Shown piece after piece: positions 19,479 to 29,750 of a stretch of DNA of 64,000 bases. Made by a program: the position numbers and the translations under genes. Position 1 is the first letter of the stretch. The number at the start of each line of letters is the position of its first letter. Origin of the DNA: Kribbella jiaozuonensis. GTDB taxonomy: Bacteria; Actinomycetota; Actinomycetes; Propionibacteriales; Kribbellaceae. Location of the stretch: assembly GCF_005233875.1 (NCBI RefSeq), contig NZ_SZPZ01000001.1, positions 1,240,001 to 1,304,000 on the forward strand, given 5' to 3'. The notes below the pieces were generated by a model, which saw nothing but the letters and a program-made list of their open reading frames with translations, was not told the DNA's origin and did not search any database.

Positions 19479-20242
19479 CTCCCGCGTACGTCGTCACCGG
19501 GCAACCCGACGCCCCACCCGTCGTACTCGCGAACTCCCTCGGCTCCACCTGGGAGATGTGGGACGCGAACCTCGCCGACCTCGAGCAGCATTTCCGGGTC
19601 GTCCGCTTCGACACCCGCGGCCACGGACGTTCCCCGGTCCCGCCAGGCCCGTACACGATCGACGATCTCGCCGATGATGTCGTTGCCCTCCTCAACGAAC
19701 TCGCGATCCAACGCACCCACTTCGTCGGACTCTCACTCGGCGGCATGACGGGCCTCCGCCTCGCCGCGCGCAACCCGTCCCGCGTCGACCGCCTCGTCGT
19801 ACTCTGCACCGGCGCTCGCCTCGATCCTTTGAGCGGCTGGACCGATCGCGCCGAGCTCGTCCGCGCGAAAGGTGCGGCGGCTGTGGCGGAGTCCGTCGTA
19901 CGGCGGTGGTACACGCCGACCTGGTTGGCCGAGCATCCCGAAGTTCGCGTTGCGTCCGAGGAGATGGTTGCCTCGACATCGGCCGAGGGGTACGCCGGGT
20001 GCTGCGAGGCGATCGCCACGATGGACCTGATCGACGACCTCCCCGCGATTACCGCGCCGACGCTGGCGATCGCGGGCGCCGACGATCCCGCCACCCCGCC
20101 GTGGCAGCTGTCGCGTATCGCGAGTGCAGTTGCTAGCGGCAAGCTTCTCGTCGTACCCGACGCCGCCCACCTGGCTGCCGCCGAACGACCCGACCTGGTG
20201 ACGCCGGCCGTCATCGCCCACCTTCTGGAGGACCACATATGA
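19475..20242 (+). CDS. pcaD: 3-oxoadipate enol-lactonase
   Basis: 255 residues, alpha/beta hydrolase. It opens 3-oxoadipate enol-lactone to 3-oxoadipate. Nucleophile in VGLSLGGMTGL, RFDTRGHGRSP strand, acid near AGADDPATPP, His in PDAAHLAAAE. The start ATG overlaps the thiolase stop (ATGA), and its own stop overlaps pcaI in the same way, so all four genes are translationally linked. Context, and the absence of another lactonase, make the assignment firm. Confidence 0.9.
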   Translation: MTPAYVVTGQPDAPPVVLANSLGSTWEMWDANLADLEQHFRVVRFDTRGHGRSPVPPGPYTIDDLADDVVALLNELAIQRTHFVGLSLGGMTGLRLAARNPSRVDRLVVLCTGARLDPLSGWTDRAELVRAKGAAAVAESVVRRWYTPTWLAEHPEVRVASEEMVASTSAEGYAGCCEAIATMDLIDDLPAITAPTLAIAGADDPATPPWQLSRIASAVASGKLLVVPDAAHLAAAERPDLVTPAVIAHLLEDHI

Positions 20243-21024
20243 GTGTGGACAAGGTCTTCGCGACACCGGCCGACGCGGTCGCCGACATCCCGGACGGGAG
20301 CAGTCTGGCGGTCGGCGGGTTCGGTCTGGCCGGGATCCCTTGGTTCCTGATCGGGGCGTTGCTCGAGCAGGGCGCGCGGGATCTGACCGTGGTCTCGAAC
20401 AACTGCGGCGTCGATGGCGCGGGACTCGGGCTGCTCCTGGAACAAGGGCGGATCAGTCGGGTGGTCGCGTCGTACGTGGGGGAGAACAAGGAGTTCGCGC
20501 GTCAGTACCTGGCGGGGGAGTTGACCGTTGAGCTGACGCCGCAGGGGACGTTGGCTGAGCGGTTGCGGGCCGGCGGTGCTGGGATCGGTGCGTTCTTCAC
20601 TCCTACCGGGGTCGGCACGTTGGTGTCTGAGGGCGGGTTGCCTTGGCGATATGCGCCGGATGGCAGTGTCGCGGTCGCGTCGGAGCCCAAGGAAGTCCGC
20701 ACGATCCAGGGGCGGGAGATGGTGCTCGAGGAAGCGATCGTCACCGACGTCGCGCTGGTCCGGGCTGCGGTGGCGGATCGCGCTGGGAACTGCGTGTTCC
20801 ACGCCGCCGCGCGCAATTTCAACCCGGTCGCGGCGATGGCCGGCCGACTGACGATCGTCGAGGCCGAGCGGGTGGTTGAGGTGGGTGCGCTTGATCCCGA
20901 TGCGGTTCATCTGCCGGGGGTGTTTGTGCAGCGCGTCGTACCGCTGACTCCTGAGCAGGCCGAGCGCAAGAGCATCGAGAAGCGCACGACCCGCCCGCGA
21001 CCCGTGCCGTCACCGGAGGCCTGA
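20239..21024 (+). CDS. pcaI: 3-oxoadipate CoA-transferase subunit A
   Basis: 261 residues of the CoA transferase I alpha family: [16 protein letters not shown] and [14 protein letters not shown] near the N-terminus, [16 protein letters not shown] and [13 protein letters not shown] in the middle. Pairs with PcaJ to move CoA from succinyl-CoA to 3-oxoadipate. The basic C-terminal tail ([12 protein letters not shown]) is longer than the core fold needs. Overlaps pcaD by four bases. Confidence 0.92.
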   Translation: MSVDKVFATPADAVADIPDGSSLAVGGFGLAGIPWFLIGALLEQGARDLTVVSNNCGVDGAGLGLLLEQGRISRVVASYVGENKEFARQYLAGELTVELTPQGTLAERLRAGGAGIGAFFTPTGVGTLVSEGGLPWRYAPDGSVAVASEPKEVRTIQGREMVLEEAIVTDVALVRAAVADRAGNCVFHAAARNFNPVAAMAGRLTIVEAERVVEVGALDPDAVHLPGVFVQRVVPLTPEQAERKSIEKRTTRPRPVPSPEA

Positions 21025-21025
21025 C

Positions 21026-21055
21026 ATGCCTTGGACCCGAGACGAGGAGGGCTGA
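21026..21055 (+). other. Degenerate duplicate of the pcaJ start (mini-ORF)
   Basis: ATG to TGA encodes MPWTRDEEG. The true pcaJ start, 31 bases downstream, encodes MAWSRDEMA from a closely similar DNA sequence. It looks like a tandem duplication of the first codons, leaving a nine-codon ORF in the pcaI-pcaJ gap. The GAGGAGGG inside it provides the ribosome site for pcaJ. Confidence 0.6.
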
Positions 21056-21056
21056 G

Positions 21057-21683
21057 ATGGCTTGGTCCCGAGATGAGATGGCTGCTCGTGCGGCGGCGGA
21101 GCTGAACGGCGGCGAGTACGTGAACCTCGGCATCGGGCTGCCGACGCTCGTCCCGAACCACTTGCCGGCCGGCTCGTCCGTCACGCTGCAGGCGGAGAAC
21201 GGGGTGCTGGGCGTGGGGCCGTTCCCGTACGACGATGAGGTGGACCCGGATCTGATCGACGCGGGGAAGCAGACGGTCACCGTCGTACCGGGCGCGTCGT
21301 ACTTCGACTCGGCGCTGAGCTTCGCGATGATCCGCGGCGGGCATGTGGACGTGGCGATCCTGGGCGGGATGCAGGTCTCCGCGTACGGCGACCTGGCGAA
21401 CTGGATGGTGCCGGGAGCCGTCGTGAAGGGGATGGGCGGCGCGATGGATCTGGTCTCGGGCGCCCGCCGGGTGGTCGTCCTGATGGAACACCGAACCCGC
21501 AAAGGCGACCCCAAACTCCTCACCTCCTGCACGCTCCCCCTCACCGGTCGGGCTGTCGTCCACCGAGTCATCACCGACCTGGCCGTCCTAGATGTTGCCA
21601 ACGGCACCTTCCGCCTGATCGACCTGGCCCCCGGCGTAACCCGCGCCGACCTCGAACAGTCCACGGCAGCACCCATCGTGTGA
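21057..21683 (+). CDS. pcaJ: 3-oxoadipate CoA-transferase subunit B
   Basis: 208 residues of the CoA transferase I beta family. The catalytic Glu is in [29 protein letters not shown], the glycine-rich [17 protein letters not shown] and [10 protein letters not shown] follow. It completes conversion of 3-oxoadipate to 3-oxoadipyl-CoA for PcaF. Last gene of the operon. A short perfect stem-loop follows its stop at once (next entry). Confidence 0.92.
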   Translation: MAWSRDEMAARAAAELNGGEYVNLGIGLPTLVPNHLPAGSSVTLQAENGVLGVGPFPYDDEVDPDLIDAGKQTVTVVPGASYFDSALSFAMIRGGHVDVAILGGMQVSAYGDLANWMVPGAVVKGMGGAMDLVSGARRVVVLMEHRTRKGDPKLLTSCTLPLTGRAVVHRVITDLAVLDVANGTFRLIDLAPGVTRADLEQSTAAPIV

Positions 21684-21688
21684 GAACC

Positions 21689-21705
21689 CCCGCGTGCTAC
21701 GCGGG
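21689..21705 (+). terminator. Stem-loop after pcaJ
   Basis: CCCGCG-TGCTA-CGCGGG starts six bases after the pcaJ stop and is followed by CGCTTTCTTC, a pyrimidine-rich run with five T. It resembles an intrinsic terminator, and it is also the first part of the leader of stem-loop array B. Confidence 0.5.
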
Positions 21706-21932
21706 CGCTTTCTTCGTCGCTTCGCTCCTCAGCGCACCCGCTCCGCACGCTACCCACCCACCCCCGGCTCAGCGCCGTGCATCCCTTCCGGCTATCGCCG
21801 GACCGTGCCGGCTATCGCCGGATCTGCCGGCTGCCGCCGGCGTAGTGCGGGCTTATCGCCCGTGGTGCGCGGCTATCGCCGCGGGTGGCGGGCTGCCGCC
21901 CGCGTTGTGCGCGCTGCCGCGCGGGTGAGTGC
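21706..21932 (+). repeat. Stem-loop array B with leader
   Basis: After a leader related to that of array A (GTGCTACGC, CCACCCACCCCC), seven hairpins follow from 21788: three with CCGGC/GCCGG stems, then CGGGC/GCCCG, CGCGGC/GCCGCG, CGGGC/GCCCG and CGCGC/GCGCG. Loops are TATC or TGCC throughout (one TTATC). Stem changes are matched on both sides. It lies in a 1.1-kb gap without a credible gene; open frames across it are products of the GC-rich repeats. Confidence 0.8.
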
Positions 21933-22101
21933 AGTGTGGTGCGGCGCAGCCGTGATGGTTGAGTGGAGGAGCCGCACCGACGCCTCTGGCCGGTCATGTC
22001 GGCGAGCCGCTGGGCACGCCTGACGGCGCTGGCACCACCTCCCGCCGGTGATCTGCGGGGGCTAATGGCCACGTTTGCGTTATCGCCGGGGGAGGCGCGC
22101 G

Positions 22102-22158
22102 GACGCTCGTGTTCACCGCCCCACCGCGCAGACGCTTTCGTTTACCGCGCCACCGCGC
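22102..22158. repeat. Two tandem 28-base imperfect repeats
   Basis: GACGCTCGTG... and GACGCTTTCG..., period 29 bases, share 23 of 28 positions and both end in CACCGCGC. A third, weaker copy may precede them at about 22072. They lie between arrays B and C. The rest of 21933-22424 shows no gene or site I can support. Confidence 0.4.
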
Positions 22159-22424
22159 GTGCAACTCCCTCGGGGTGCGTCTGCGCGTGATGGTCGAGCG
22201 GGTCGTGTCGGCGCTGGACGAGGCCGGACGGGTGCCGGGGGCTGTCGCGCAGGATCGAGAGGTTGCGCGAGGAGCAAGCGTCCGCACTTCCGCTGGGTAT
22301 GGTCGATCCGCGGGCTCGATTGGTTGCTCGGGTCAACTGTCTGTTGACGGGCGGCCCCGGCTGGAGGCCACTCGCACCACGGTCCCGCTCGCCGTGACCA
22401 GTCCGCCTCGACCCAGGTCGGTCA

Positions 22425-22693
22425 CCCGCGGGCGGCAGCCCGCAATCCCCGGCGGCAGCCGGAAACACCCGGCGATAGCCGGAAACACCCGGCGATAGCC
22501 GGAAACACCCGGCGGCAGCCGCGCACCACGGGCGACAAGCCCGCACTACGCAGTCCGGCGGCAGCCGGAACACACCGGCGACAGCCGGAAACGCCCGGCG
22601 ATAGCCGGAAAGGATGCACCGGCGGTAGCCGGGGGGTGGGTGGGGCGGCGCGTAGCACGGCGACGGAGGAGTCGCGCGTAGCACCGCGATGGG
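22425..22693 (-). repeat. Stem-loop array C with leader (inverted relative to A and B)
   Basis: Read on the minus strand, the leader at 22693-22610 is nearly the same as that of array A over about 85 bases (GTGCTACGCGCGACTCC shared). About ten hairpins follow: mostly CCGGC/GCCGG, plus GCGGGC/GCCCGC and CGGGC/GCCCG forms. On the plus strand the loops read GATA, GGCA, GACA or GGTA. Arrays B and C point toward each other. The leader abuts the promoter region of the DUF11 protein gene. Confidence 0.8.
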
Positions 22694-22824
22694 CCGACGC
22701 ATCCCACGGAACTACGTGCCATTGGCAACAGTTGTTTGCAACACTTGGTAGTTGGTTGGTTACTCTGGGGTGCTTCATGTGGTATGCCTTGCGGGCGACT
22801 GTCAATAGAAACGGGGACTTCGGG

Positions 22825-25800
22825 ATGGCCGCTGGTGGGTTGCGGGTCGGGGGATTGCGGGGCCTGATCGCGTTGGTGCTCGTGGTGGTCAGCGGTTTGG
22901 TGCTGCCGGCAACTGCTCGGGCGGAGACTGTCCGTGACTTCGGGAAGGTCTTCGGGGCGCAGACGAACGGTGCGATCCGGATCACCGGCAACAGTTTGTT
23001 GACGTGCGACCGGACGTCCGCCGCCTGCCGCGCGGCGCTCGCCGGTGGGAGTTCCAGCGCGAACAACAACGACTGGACGATGGAGCTCCTCGACACGGAC
23101 TCCGATCCGTCCACGAAGTCCTCCTCCGGTGCGACGGTCGATCTGCCGTCCGGCGCTCAGGTTCTGTACGCCGGCCTGTTCTGGGGCGCGGCCCGCGGAG
23201 CCGGCCGAGGCGGTACGGCCAGCACCGAAGACGGTACGACGATGAAGCTCCGGCTGCCCGGCGAGACGGCGTACCGCAATGTGACAGCGACGAAGACCGA
23301 CCTGCTGAACACGGGCTCGAAGAACGACTACTCGTCGTACCTCGACGTCACCGATCTGGTGCGTGCCGGGGGCAACGGTGAGTACTGGGGCGCCGACGTG
23401 CCGACTGGCACCGGGGCCGACCGGTACGCCGGATGGAGTCTGGTGATCGCGTACGAGCAGGCGAGTGAGCCGCTGCGCGATCTGAGCGTGTTCAACGGGT
23501 ACGCCAAGGTCAGCAGCGGTGAGCCCGTGCGGACCAGCATCTCCGGCTTCCTCGCGCCGCCCAGCGGCGCGGTCAACGCGCGATTCGGCAGTGTCACGTA
23601 CGAAGGTGACGCCGGCATCAGCGGCGACTACTTCGCCGTCAACGGCACCCGCCTCGCCGACGCCCAGAGCCCGTCGGCGAACTTCTACGGCAGCCGCATC
23701 ACCGACTCCGGCGCGAACCTCACCAACCGGACGCCCGCCGCCCTCAACAACCTGGGCATGGACGCCAAGGTCGTGGACGCGGCCGGCATCGTGCCCAACA
23801 ACGCGACCAAAGCCGACCTGACCTTCGCCAGCACCGGCGACGTGTACTACCCGGCCGCGCTGACCACGCAGATCGACCTCTACGCCCCGACCATCGTCGG
23901 CACGAAGACGGTACGGAACCTGGCGGGCAACGATCCGGCGAAGGTTGGTGACACCCTCGAGTACACGCTGAGCTACAGCAACACCGGCGACGACGATGCG
24001 CTCCGCTCGACCGTCCGCGATCCGCTGCCGCCGAACACGACGTACGTCCCCGGCTCGCTCAGCATCGTGTCGGGCGCGGGATCCGGCGCGAAGACGGACC
24101 GTCCGGGCGACGATCAGGCGGAGTACGACGGCAACGCGCGCCTGGTCCGGGTCCGCATCGGCACCGGCGCGAACGCCACGACCGGCGGTCGGTTGAAGAA
24201 GAACCAGAGCAGCACGATCCGCTTCCGCGTGACCGTCGACCAAGCGGCTGCCGGTACGACGATCGACAACACCGGTCTGCTCGACTACACGGCCGAGACG
24301 CTGAACAAGCAGTACACGTACCGCACCGACGAGGTGCACACGCCGGTCGCCGCGTCGGCCGACGTGTCGATCACCAAGACCGCCAAGCCCGACCCGGTCC
24401 CCGCCGGCGGTGAACTGACCTACACGTTGGTTGCCCGCAACAACGGTCCGAGTCCGGCGCAGGACGTGACGGTCACGGACACGCTGCCGGATGGCGTCGA
24501 GCTCGTCTCGGCGACACCGACCCAAGGCAGCTGCAAATCCACCACCTGCACCCTCGGCACGATCGCGTCCGGCGCGACCGCCACGATCACCGTCGTGGTC
24601 CGCGTCCCCGCCGCGAGTACGGCGACCAGCCTGACCAACGTGGCGACTGTCACCACCTCGACCTCCGACCCGAACCCGGATAACAACACGTCGTCGGTCA
24701 CCACTGACGTGACCCGGACCGCGGACCTCTCGATCGAGAAGACCGTCGAGCCCACGACTCCAGCCCCGGGACAGCCGGTCGTGTTCACGCTTGCCATCCG
24801 CAACAATGGCCCGTCCGACGCTGTCAACGTCCGGGCCGCCGATTCGATCCCGGTCGGCTTCGCGATCACCGGCGTACAGTCCGCGGCCAGTTGTACGACG
24901 GCCGGCCAGGACGTCAGCTGCTCACTACCGAAGCTGGCGGCCGGGTCCAGCGTCGCCGTCAAGATCGCGGCGACCCTCGACTCCGGCTATCAGGGTGATG
25001 CGCTGACCAACACCGCGAAGGTCAGCAGCGACACCCCGGACCCGGACGCGTCGAACAACACCGACACCGTGAAGGTGACGCCAGGCGCGGCGAAGGCCGA
25101 CCTCGTCGTCACGAAGGAGACGCTGACCAAGCCGGTGGTTGCCGGCCAGCCGATCACGTACAAGATCAGCGTGCGGAACGACGGCCCGTCCGACGCTCGC
25201 AAGGTCCAGCTGACCGACGACGTACCCAGTGCCGTGACCGGCGTGACCGCGGACTCGTCCGCCGGGACCTGCACGGTCAGCTCGGCGCAGGTCACGTGCG
25301 CGCTCGGCGATCTGACGGCAGGATCGACCGCGACGATCACGGTCACGGGGACCGTGTCGGCCAAGGCGATTGGCGACCTCACCAACTCTGCAACAGCCAC
25401 GAGTACGACGCCCGACCCGGACAGCAGCAACAACACCGGACGGACCACGGACGACCTGACGGCCAGCGCCGATCTGGCGATCACGAAGACCGCTCAGCCG
25501 ACCCCGGTCCAGGCGGGCCGACCGGTCACCTACACGCTGACCGTGACGAACAACGGCCCGTCCGCGGCGCAATCCGTGACCATCACCGACCCGGTCCCAG
25601 CGCCGCTGCAGTACGTCTCGGCCACGCCCTCGACCGGGTCGTGCACCGAGGCCGCCGGCACGGTCAAGTGCGAGGTCGGCACGGTGGCGCCGGGCGATGT
25701 CGTCACCGTGAGCGTGGTCGCGAGCGTCCCGTCCGGCGCTCCGCCGAACCAGCTCGACAACACGGCGACCGTCAAGTCGCCCACACCCGATCCGGTCGAC

Positions 25801-28642
25801 GACAACAACTCGGCGACGTACACGCTGATGACCGGTGCCCAGGCCAACCTCACGATCACCAAGACGGCCTCTCCCGACCCGGTGGTGGCCGGTAAGGCGA
25901 TCACCTACAAGCTCACGGTCAGGAACGCCGGTCCGTCGGATGCGCAGGGCGTCACCGTGGTCGACGACGTACCCGACGCCGTGACCGGGATCTCGGCAAG
26001 CGACCGGGGGCGCCACTTGTACGACGGCCAACGGCCAGGTGCGCTGCCTGGCCGCGACGCTCGCCGCCGGGGACAGCCTGGTCGTCACGGTGAGCGGGAC
26101 CGTCGCGGCCTCGACCACGCCTGGCGAGCTGCGGAACTCCGCGACAGCCACCGCCACCACGCCGGAGGATCCGACCAGGTCCGACAACACCTCGACCACG
26201 ACACCAACCGTCGAGGCTCAGGCCGACCTCTCCGTGACCAAGACGGCCGCGGCAACGGTTGTCGCAGGCAATGAACTCACCTACACCCTGGCCGTCCACA
26301 ACGCCGGTCCCTCCGACGCCGTCGGCGCGATCGTCTCCGACACCCTTCCGGCAGGTACGACGTTCGTCCGCGGAACTGGACCCGATGGCGACTGCACGCA
26401 GAACCCAGCGCTCTCCGAGCCCGTCGTCACCTGTCCGGTCGGACAGCTGGCCCCGGGCGACGATGCGACTGCCATCATCGTCGTGAAGGTCTCGCCGGAC
26501 CAGCCCGCCGGGACGCTCGTCAACACGGCGACGACGAGCTCGCAGACTCCGGACCCGAACGACCAGAACAACAAGGACACCGCCGACACCAAGGTGACCA
26601 CGGCCGCCGATCTGTCGATCGTGAAGACCGTGCAGCCGTCACCGTTGACTGCCGGAGCAGAGGCGGTCTACACGCTCACCGTCCACAACGCCGGTCCCTC
26701 AACCGCACAGGCCGTGAAGGTCTCGGACGACGTACCAGCCGGCCTCAAGGTGCTGGAGGCAACGACTGCCGACGGCACCTGCACGGTCTCCGGTGCCAAC
26801 GTGAGCTGTGCGCTCGGGACTGTCGCCGCCGGCGGCAACGCGGTGGTCGTGATTCGGGTTGCGGTCGCGGCATCGCAGACGGCGGCGGTCACCAACGCCG
26901 GTTCGGTGACCAGTACGACGACAGATCCGGATCCGTCGAACAACGACGACTCGGTGACGACCGACGTCCAGCAGGTCGCGGACATCGAGGTCATCAAGAC
27001 GAGCGACGACGCATCCGCAGTGGCGGGTGGTGGCTTGACCTACCGGCTGACGGTCGTGAACCACGGCCCGTCGGATGCGACCACGGTGACCGCGACCGAC
27101 ACCCTGCCGACGGGCCTGACCCTAATCAAGGCCGATCCCACGCAGGGCCAATGCACGCCGACTGGTCAGACCGTCAACTGTGCGCTCGGGACGATTGCCG
27201 CGGGCAACACTGCGACCGTAGTCATCACGGCAGCGCTGGATCCGGCGTACGAAGGGAAGTCGTTGGCGAATACGGCCACGGCGACTTCACCGGTGACCGA
27301 TCCGGATCAGAGCAACAACAGCTCCACGGTGACGATCCCGGTCGAGACTCGTGCTGATCTGAGCGTCACGAAGACCTCGGATCCGGCCGGCGTCACGCCC
27401 GGCAGCACCTTCGACTACACGATCCTCGTGACGAACGCCGGTCCGTCGACGGCCCGTGCGGTCGTGGTGTCCGACACCGTGCCCGCCGGGTTGACTGTCA
27501 GTTCGGCGTCGAACGGCTGCACGATCAACGGTCAGAGCGTGCGCTGCGACCTGGGCGATCTGCCGATCGGGCAGTCGATCGTCTCGCTCCGCGTCCGGCT
27601 GGCCTCCGGGTACGACGGCGCGAACGTCACGAACAGCGCGACGGAGACGTCCTCGACACCCGACCCGAACCCGGACAACAACACGGACACCGCCGTGTCG
27701 CCGGTGACCGCGCTGGCGGATCTGGCGATCACCAAGACCATGGCCCCGGCCGAGCCGGTGTCCGGTCAGACAGTGAAATACACGCTGACCGTGAAGAACA
27801 ACGGCCCGTCCGATGCCCGCCTGGTCGAGATCATCGACGAACTGCCACGCGGTCTGACCAAGGTGAGCACGAACAGCGGCTCCTGCAAGCTCCTACCGCC
27901 GGTAGCCCAAGGAGCACCGGACGCGCCCGAGGCCGGCAGAGTCGAGTGCGGTACGCCGTTGCTCGCCGAAGGCGCCACGATCACTGTCACGATCACCGCG
28001 ACCGTCGTCCCCGGCTTCAGCGGCACGCTGGAGAACATCGCCCGCGTCAGCTCGGCCACCCCGGACCCGGTGATCGCGAACAACGAGGCGAAGGTCAGCG
28101 GCCGTACGACGCAGTCCGCGAACCTCAGCGTCCACAAGACCGCGTCCGCGACCACGGTCATCGCCGGAAACAAGCTGCGCTACGTGATAGCGGTACACAA
28201 CACCGGACCGTCGTCAGCGGTCGGCGTGACGATCACCGACGAGCTGCCCGCCGGGCTCCGCCTGGTCAGCAAGCCGGATCGTTGCACTAACGGGCAGAAA
28301 ATCACCTGTGCGGTAGGCCGGATCGATCCGGATACGACCGCAAAGGTCACGCTGGAAGTCGTTGTGGACCCCAATTACCGGAACTCGTCCGTGACGAACG
28401 TTGCCAAGGCCGACTCGACCACGCCGGACCCGGATCCGAGTGACAACTCGAGTTCGGTCACCGTCAAGGTCACCCCGCACCAGCCGGCCCGTCCGACCCC
28501 GCCGCCCAGCAAGCCAGGCGGCGAACTCGGCGACACCGGCAGCCCGGTCGGCCCCGGCCTGCTGCTGGCCGCGATAGGCCTGATCGCGGCAGGCATCGGC
28601 CTCATCGCGGCCGCCCGTTCGCGTCGCCGGACGAGGGCCTGA
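22825..28642 (+). pseudogene. Giant DUF11-repeat cell-wall protein, frameshifted
   Basis: Restored length about 1,938 residues. Signal peptide (LIALVLVVVSGLVLPATARAE), an N-terminal beta-rich domain of about 370 residues (SGAQVLYAGLFWGAARG), then about 12 DUF11 repeats, each opening like ADLSITKTA and closing near NSATATSTTPDPDSSNN. The C-terminus is a Pro-rich stretch, an LGDTG sortase-like motif, a membrane helix and RSRRRTRA, so the protein should be attached to the wall. The frame breaks in the fifth TKTA-type repeat at a run of five G (26006-26010); four G would restore DRGATCTTANGQVRC. Sequencing error, decay or slippage are all possible. The start could also be 22777. Confidence 0.8.
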
Positions 28643-28662
28643 CAAGCTCCGGCGCCCTCCAG

Positions 28663-28690
28663 CTGACGGGCTGGAGGGCGTCGGGCTCAC
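28663..28690 (+). terminator. Stem-loop after the DUF11 protein gene
   Basis: Perfect 10-base arms CGCCCTCCAG and CTGGAGGGCG around an 8-base loop, 20 bases after the stop codon. No T run follows, as is usual for actinobacterial terminators. Confidence 0.65.
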
Positions 28691-28791
28691 GGATTTGCAT
28701 CAACCGACGATCTATGCACTACTGATCCTCTCCCTCCGCTATAGTCGGCCCGACCTCGAGTTGATCGAGTCAAAATGGAGGGGGAACTCCT

Positions 28792-29742
28792 ATGAACGTG
28801 AAGCGCTATGCGCTCGCCCTGGCCGGATTAGGCCTCATCGCCGCATCTGTCTCGTCGGTTCCGGCTATCGCCGGAAAGACGGACCCGAAGCCGTACACGT
28901 CGGACAAGGTCGCCCACCCGTCGCCGGTGAAGGCACTGGCCGCCGGCGGTCCGTGCATCAACTACGTGGGTGTGCCGACCGCCGCCGGCACCATGCAGGA
29001 GATCGACGTCACCCCGGGCACCAGCCCGACGGCGGTGGCGTTCGAACCGTTCGGCTACGTCGCTACCCGCGCCAACGCGACCTGGTACGGCGCCGTGAAC
29101 GCGTCGCAAACGCAGACCTATTACTACGGCCTGCTGCTGCAGGGGGCGAACCTCTACCGCCACACGACCTACGTGCCGGACGAGAAGCCGCCGGTGCCCA
29201 CCTTCACGAAGGTCGGTAACGGGTGGAGCGGCTTCAAGGCGATCGCTACCTCCAACTACAGCGTCGCGCAGCCCCGGCACGCGTACCTGTACGGCCTGAA
29301 CACCAACAACAGCCTGTACCGGTACCAGATCGTCGGCGCGGGCTTCAAGGCGCTCGGTCCGATCCCGGGCTTCAAGGGGTTCAAGACGCTGACGGTGGTC
29401 AGCGAGTCCGCGACGTACGACACGCTGCTGATGACCACCACCGCCGGTGCGCTCTGGACCGCGCACATCCCGATCGCGGCCGGCGCGAAGCCGGTGATGA
29501 AGCTGATCCGCTCCTCGGGCTTCGCGGACTACGAATCCCTGGTCGCGCAGGGCTGCGGCACCCGCGGCGGCACCCTGGTGACCGCCGTCGACAACGCCAC
29601 GCAGTCCGGGTTCCAGTACGCGTTCAGCAAGTTCAACGGCTCCGCGACCGCCATGACGGCGTACGGCAAGATCCCGGCCGTGTTCAACGGTGTGGACCAC
29701 GTCTCGATCACCACGCACTACGACCAGCTGGTCGGCGAGTAG
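28792..29742 (+). CDS. Secreted protein of unknown function, possibly beta-propeller
   Basis: 316 residues with a signal peptide (YALALAGLGLIAASVSSVPAIAG). The mature part has repeated aromatic/Gly patterns such as ATWYGAVNASQTQTYYYGLL, HAYLYGLNTNNSLYRYQ and GFKGFKTLTVVSESATYDTLL, spaced like blades of a tachylectin-type propeller. No family is certain. A GGAGGGGGAA ribosome site precedes the ATG. The codons for PAIAG at the cleavage region are the same 16 bases as the core of the stem-loop arrays. The gene is alone on its strand. Confidence 0.75.
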   Translation: MNVKRYALALAGLGLIAASVSSVPAIAGKTDPKPYTSDKVAHPSPVKALAAGGPCINYVGVPTAAGTMQEIDVTPGTSPTAVAFEPFGYVATRANATWYGAVNASQTQTYYYGLLLQGANLYRHTTYVPDEKPPVPTFTKVGNGWSGFKAIATSNYSVAQPRHAYLYGLNTNNSLYRYQIVGAGFKALGPIPGFKGFKTLTVVSESATYDTLLMTTTAGALWTAHIPIAAGAKPVMKLIRSSGFADYESLVAQGCGTRGGTLVTAVDNATQSGFQYAFSKFNGSATAMTAYGKIPAVFNGVDHVSITTHYDQLVGE

Positions 29743-29750
29743 TAGTTCCA

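Noticed and set aside
21680..22498. Open frames across the stem-loop arrays (for example 21680-21928 and 22109-22498)
   Set aside because: They translate the repeats into low-complexity Pro/Ala/Arg strings and lack start signals.
22425..22693. CRISPR array
   Set aside because: Units are short hairpins at irregular spacing with no constant direct repeat of CRISPR length, no unique spacers of equal length and no cas genes.
22546..24525. Long minus-strand frame opposite the DUF11 protein
   Set aside because: Antisense of a clearly coding repeat protein, with Arg/Gly/Val composition typical of shadow frames in GC-rich DNA.
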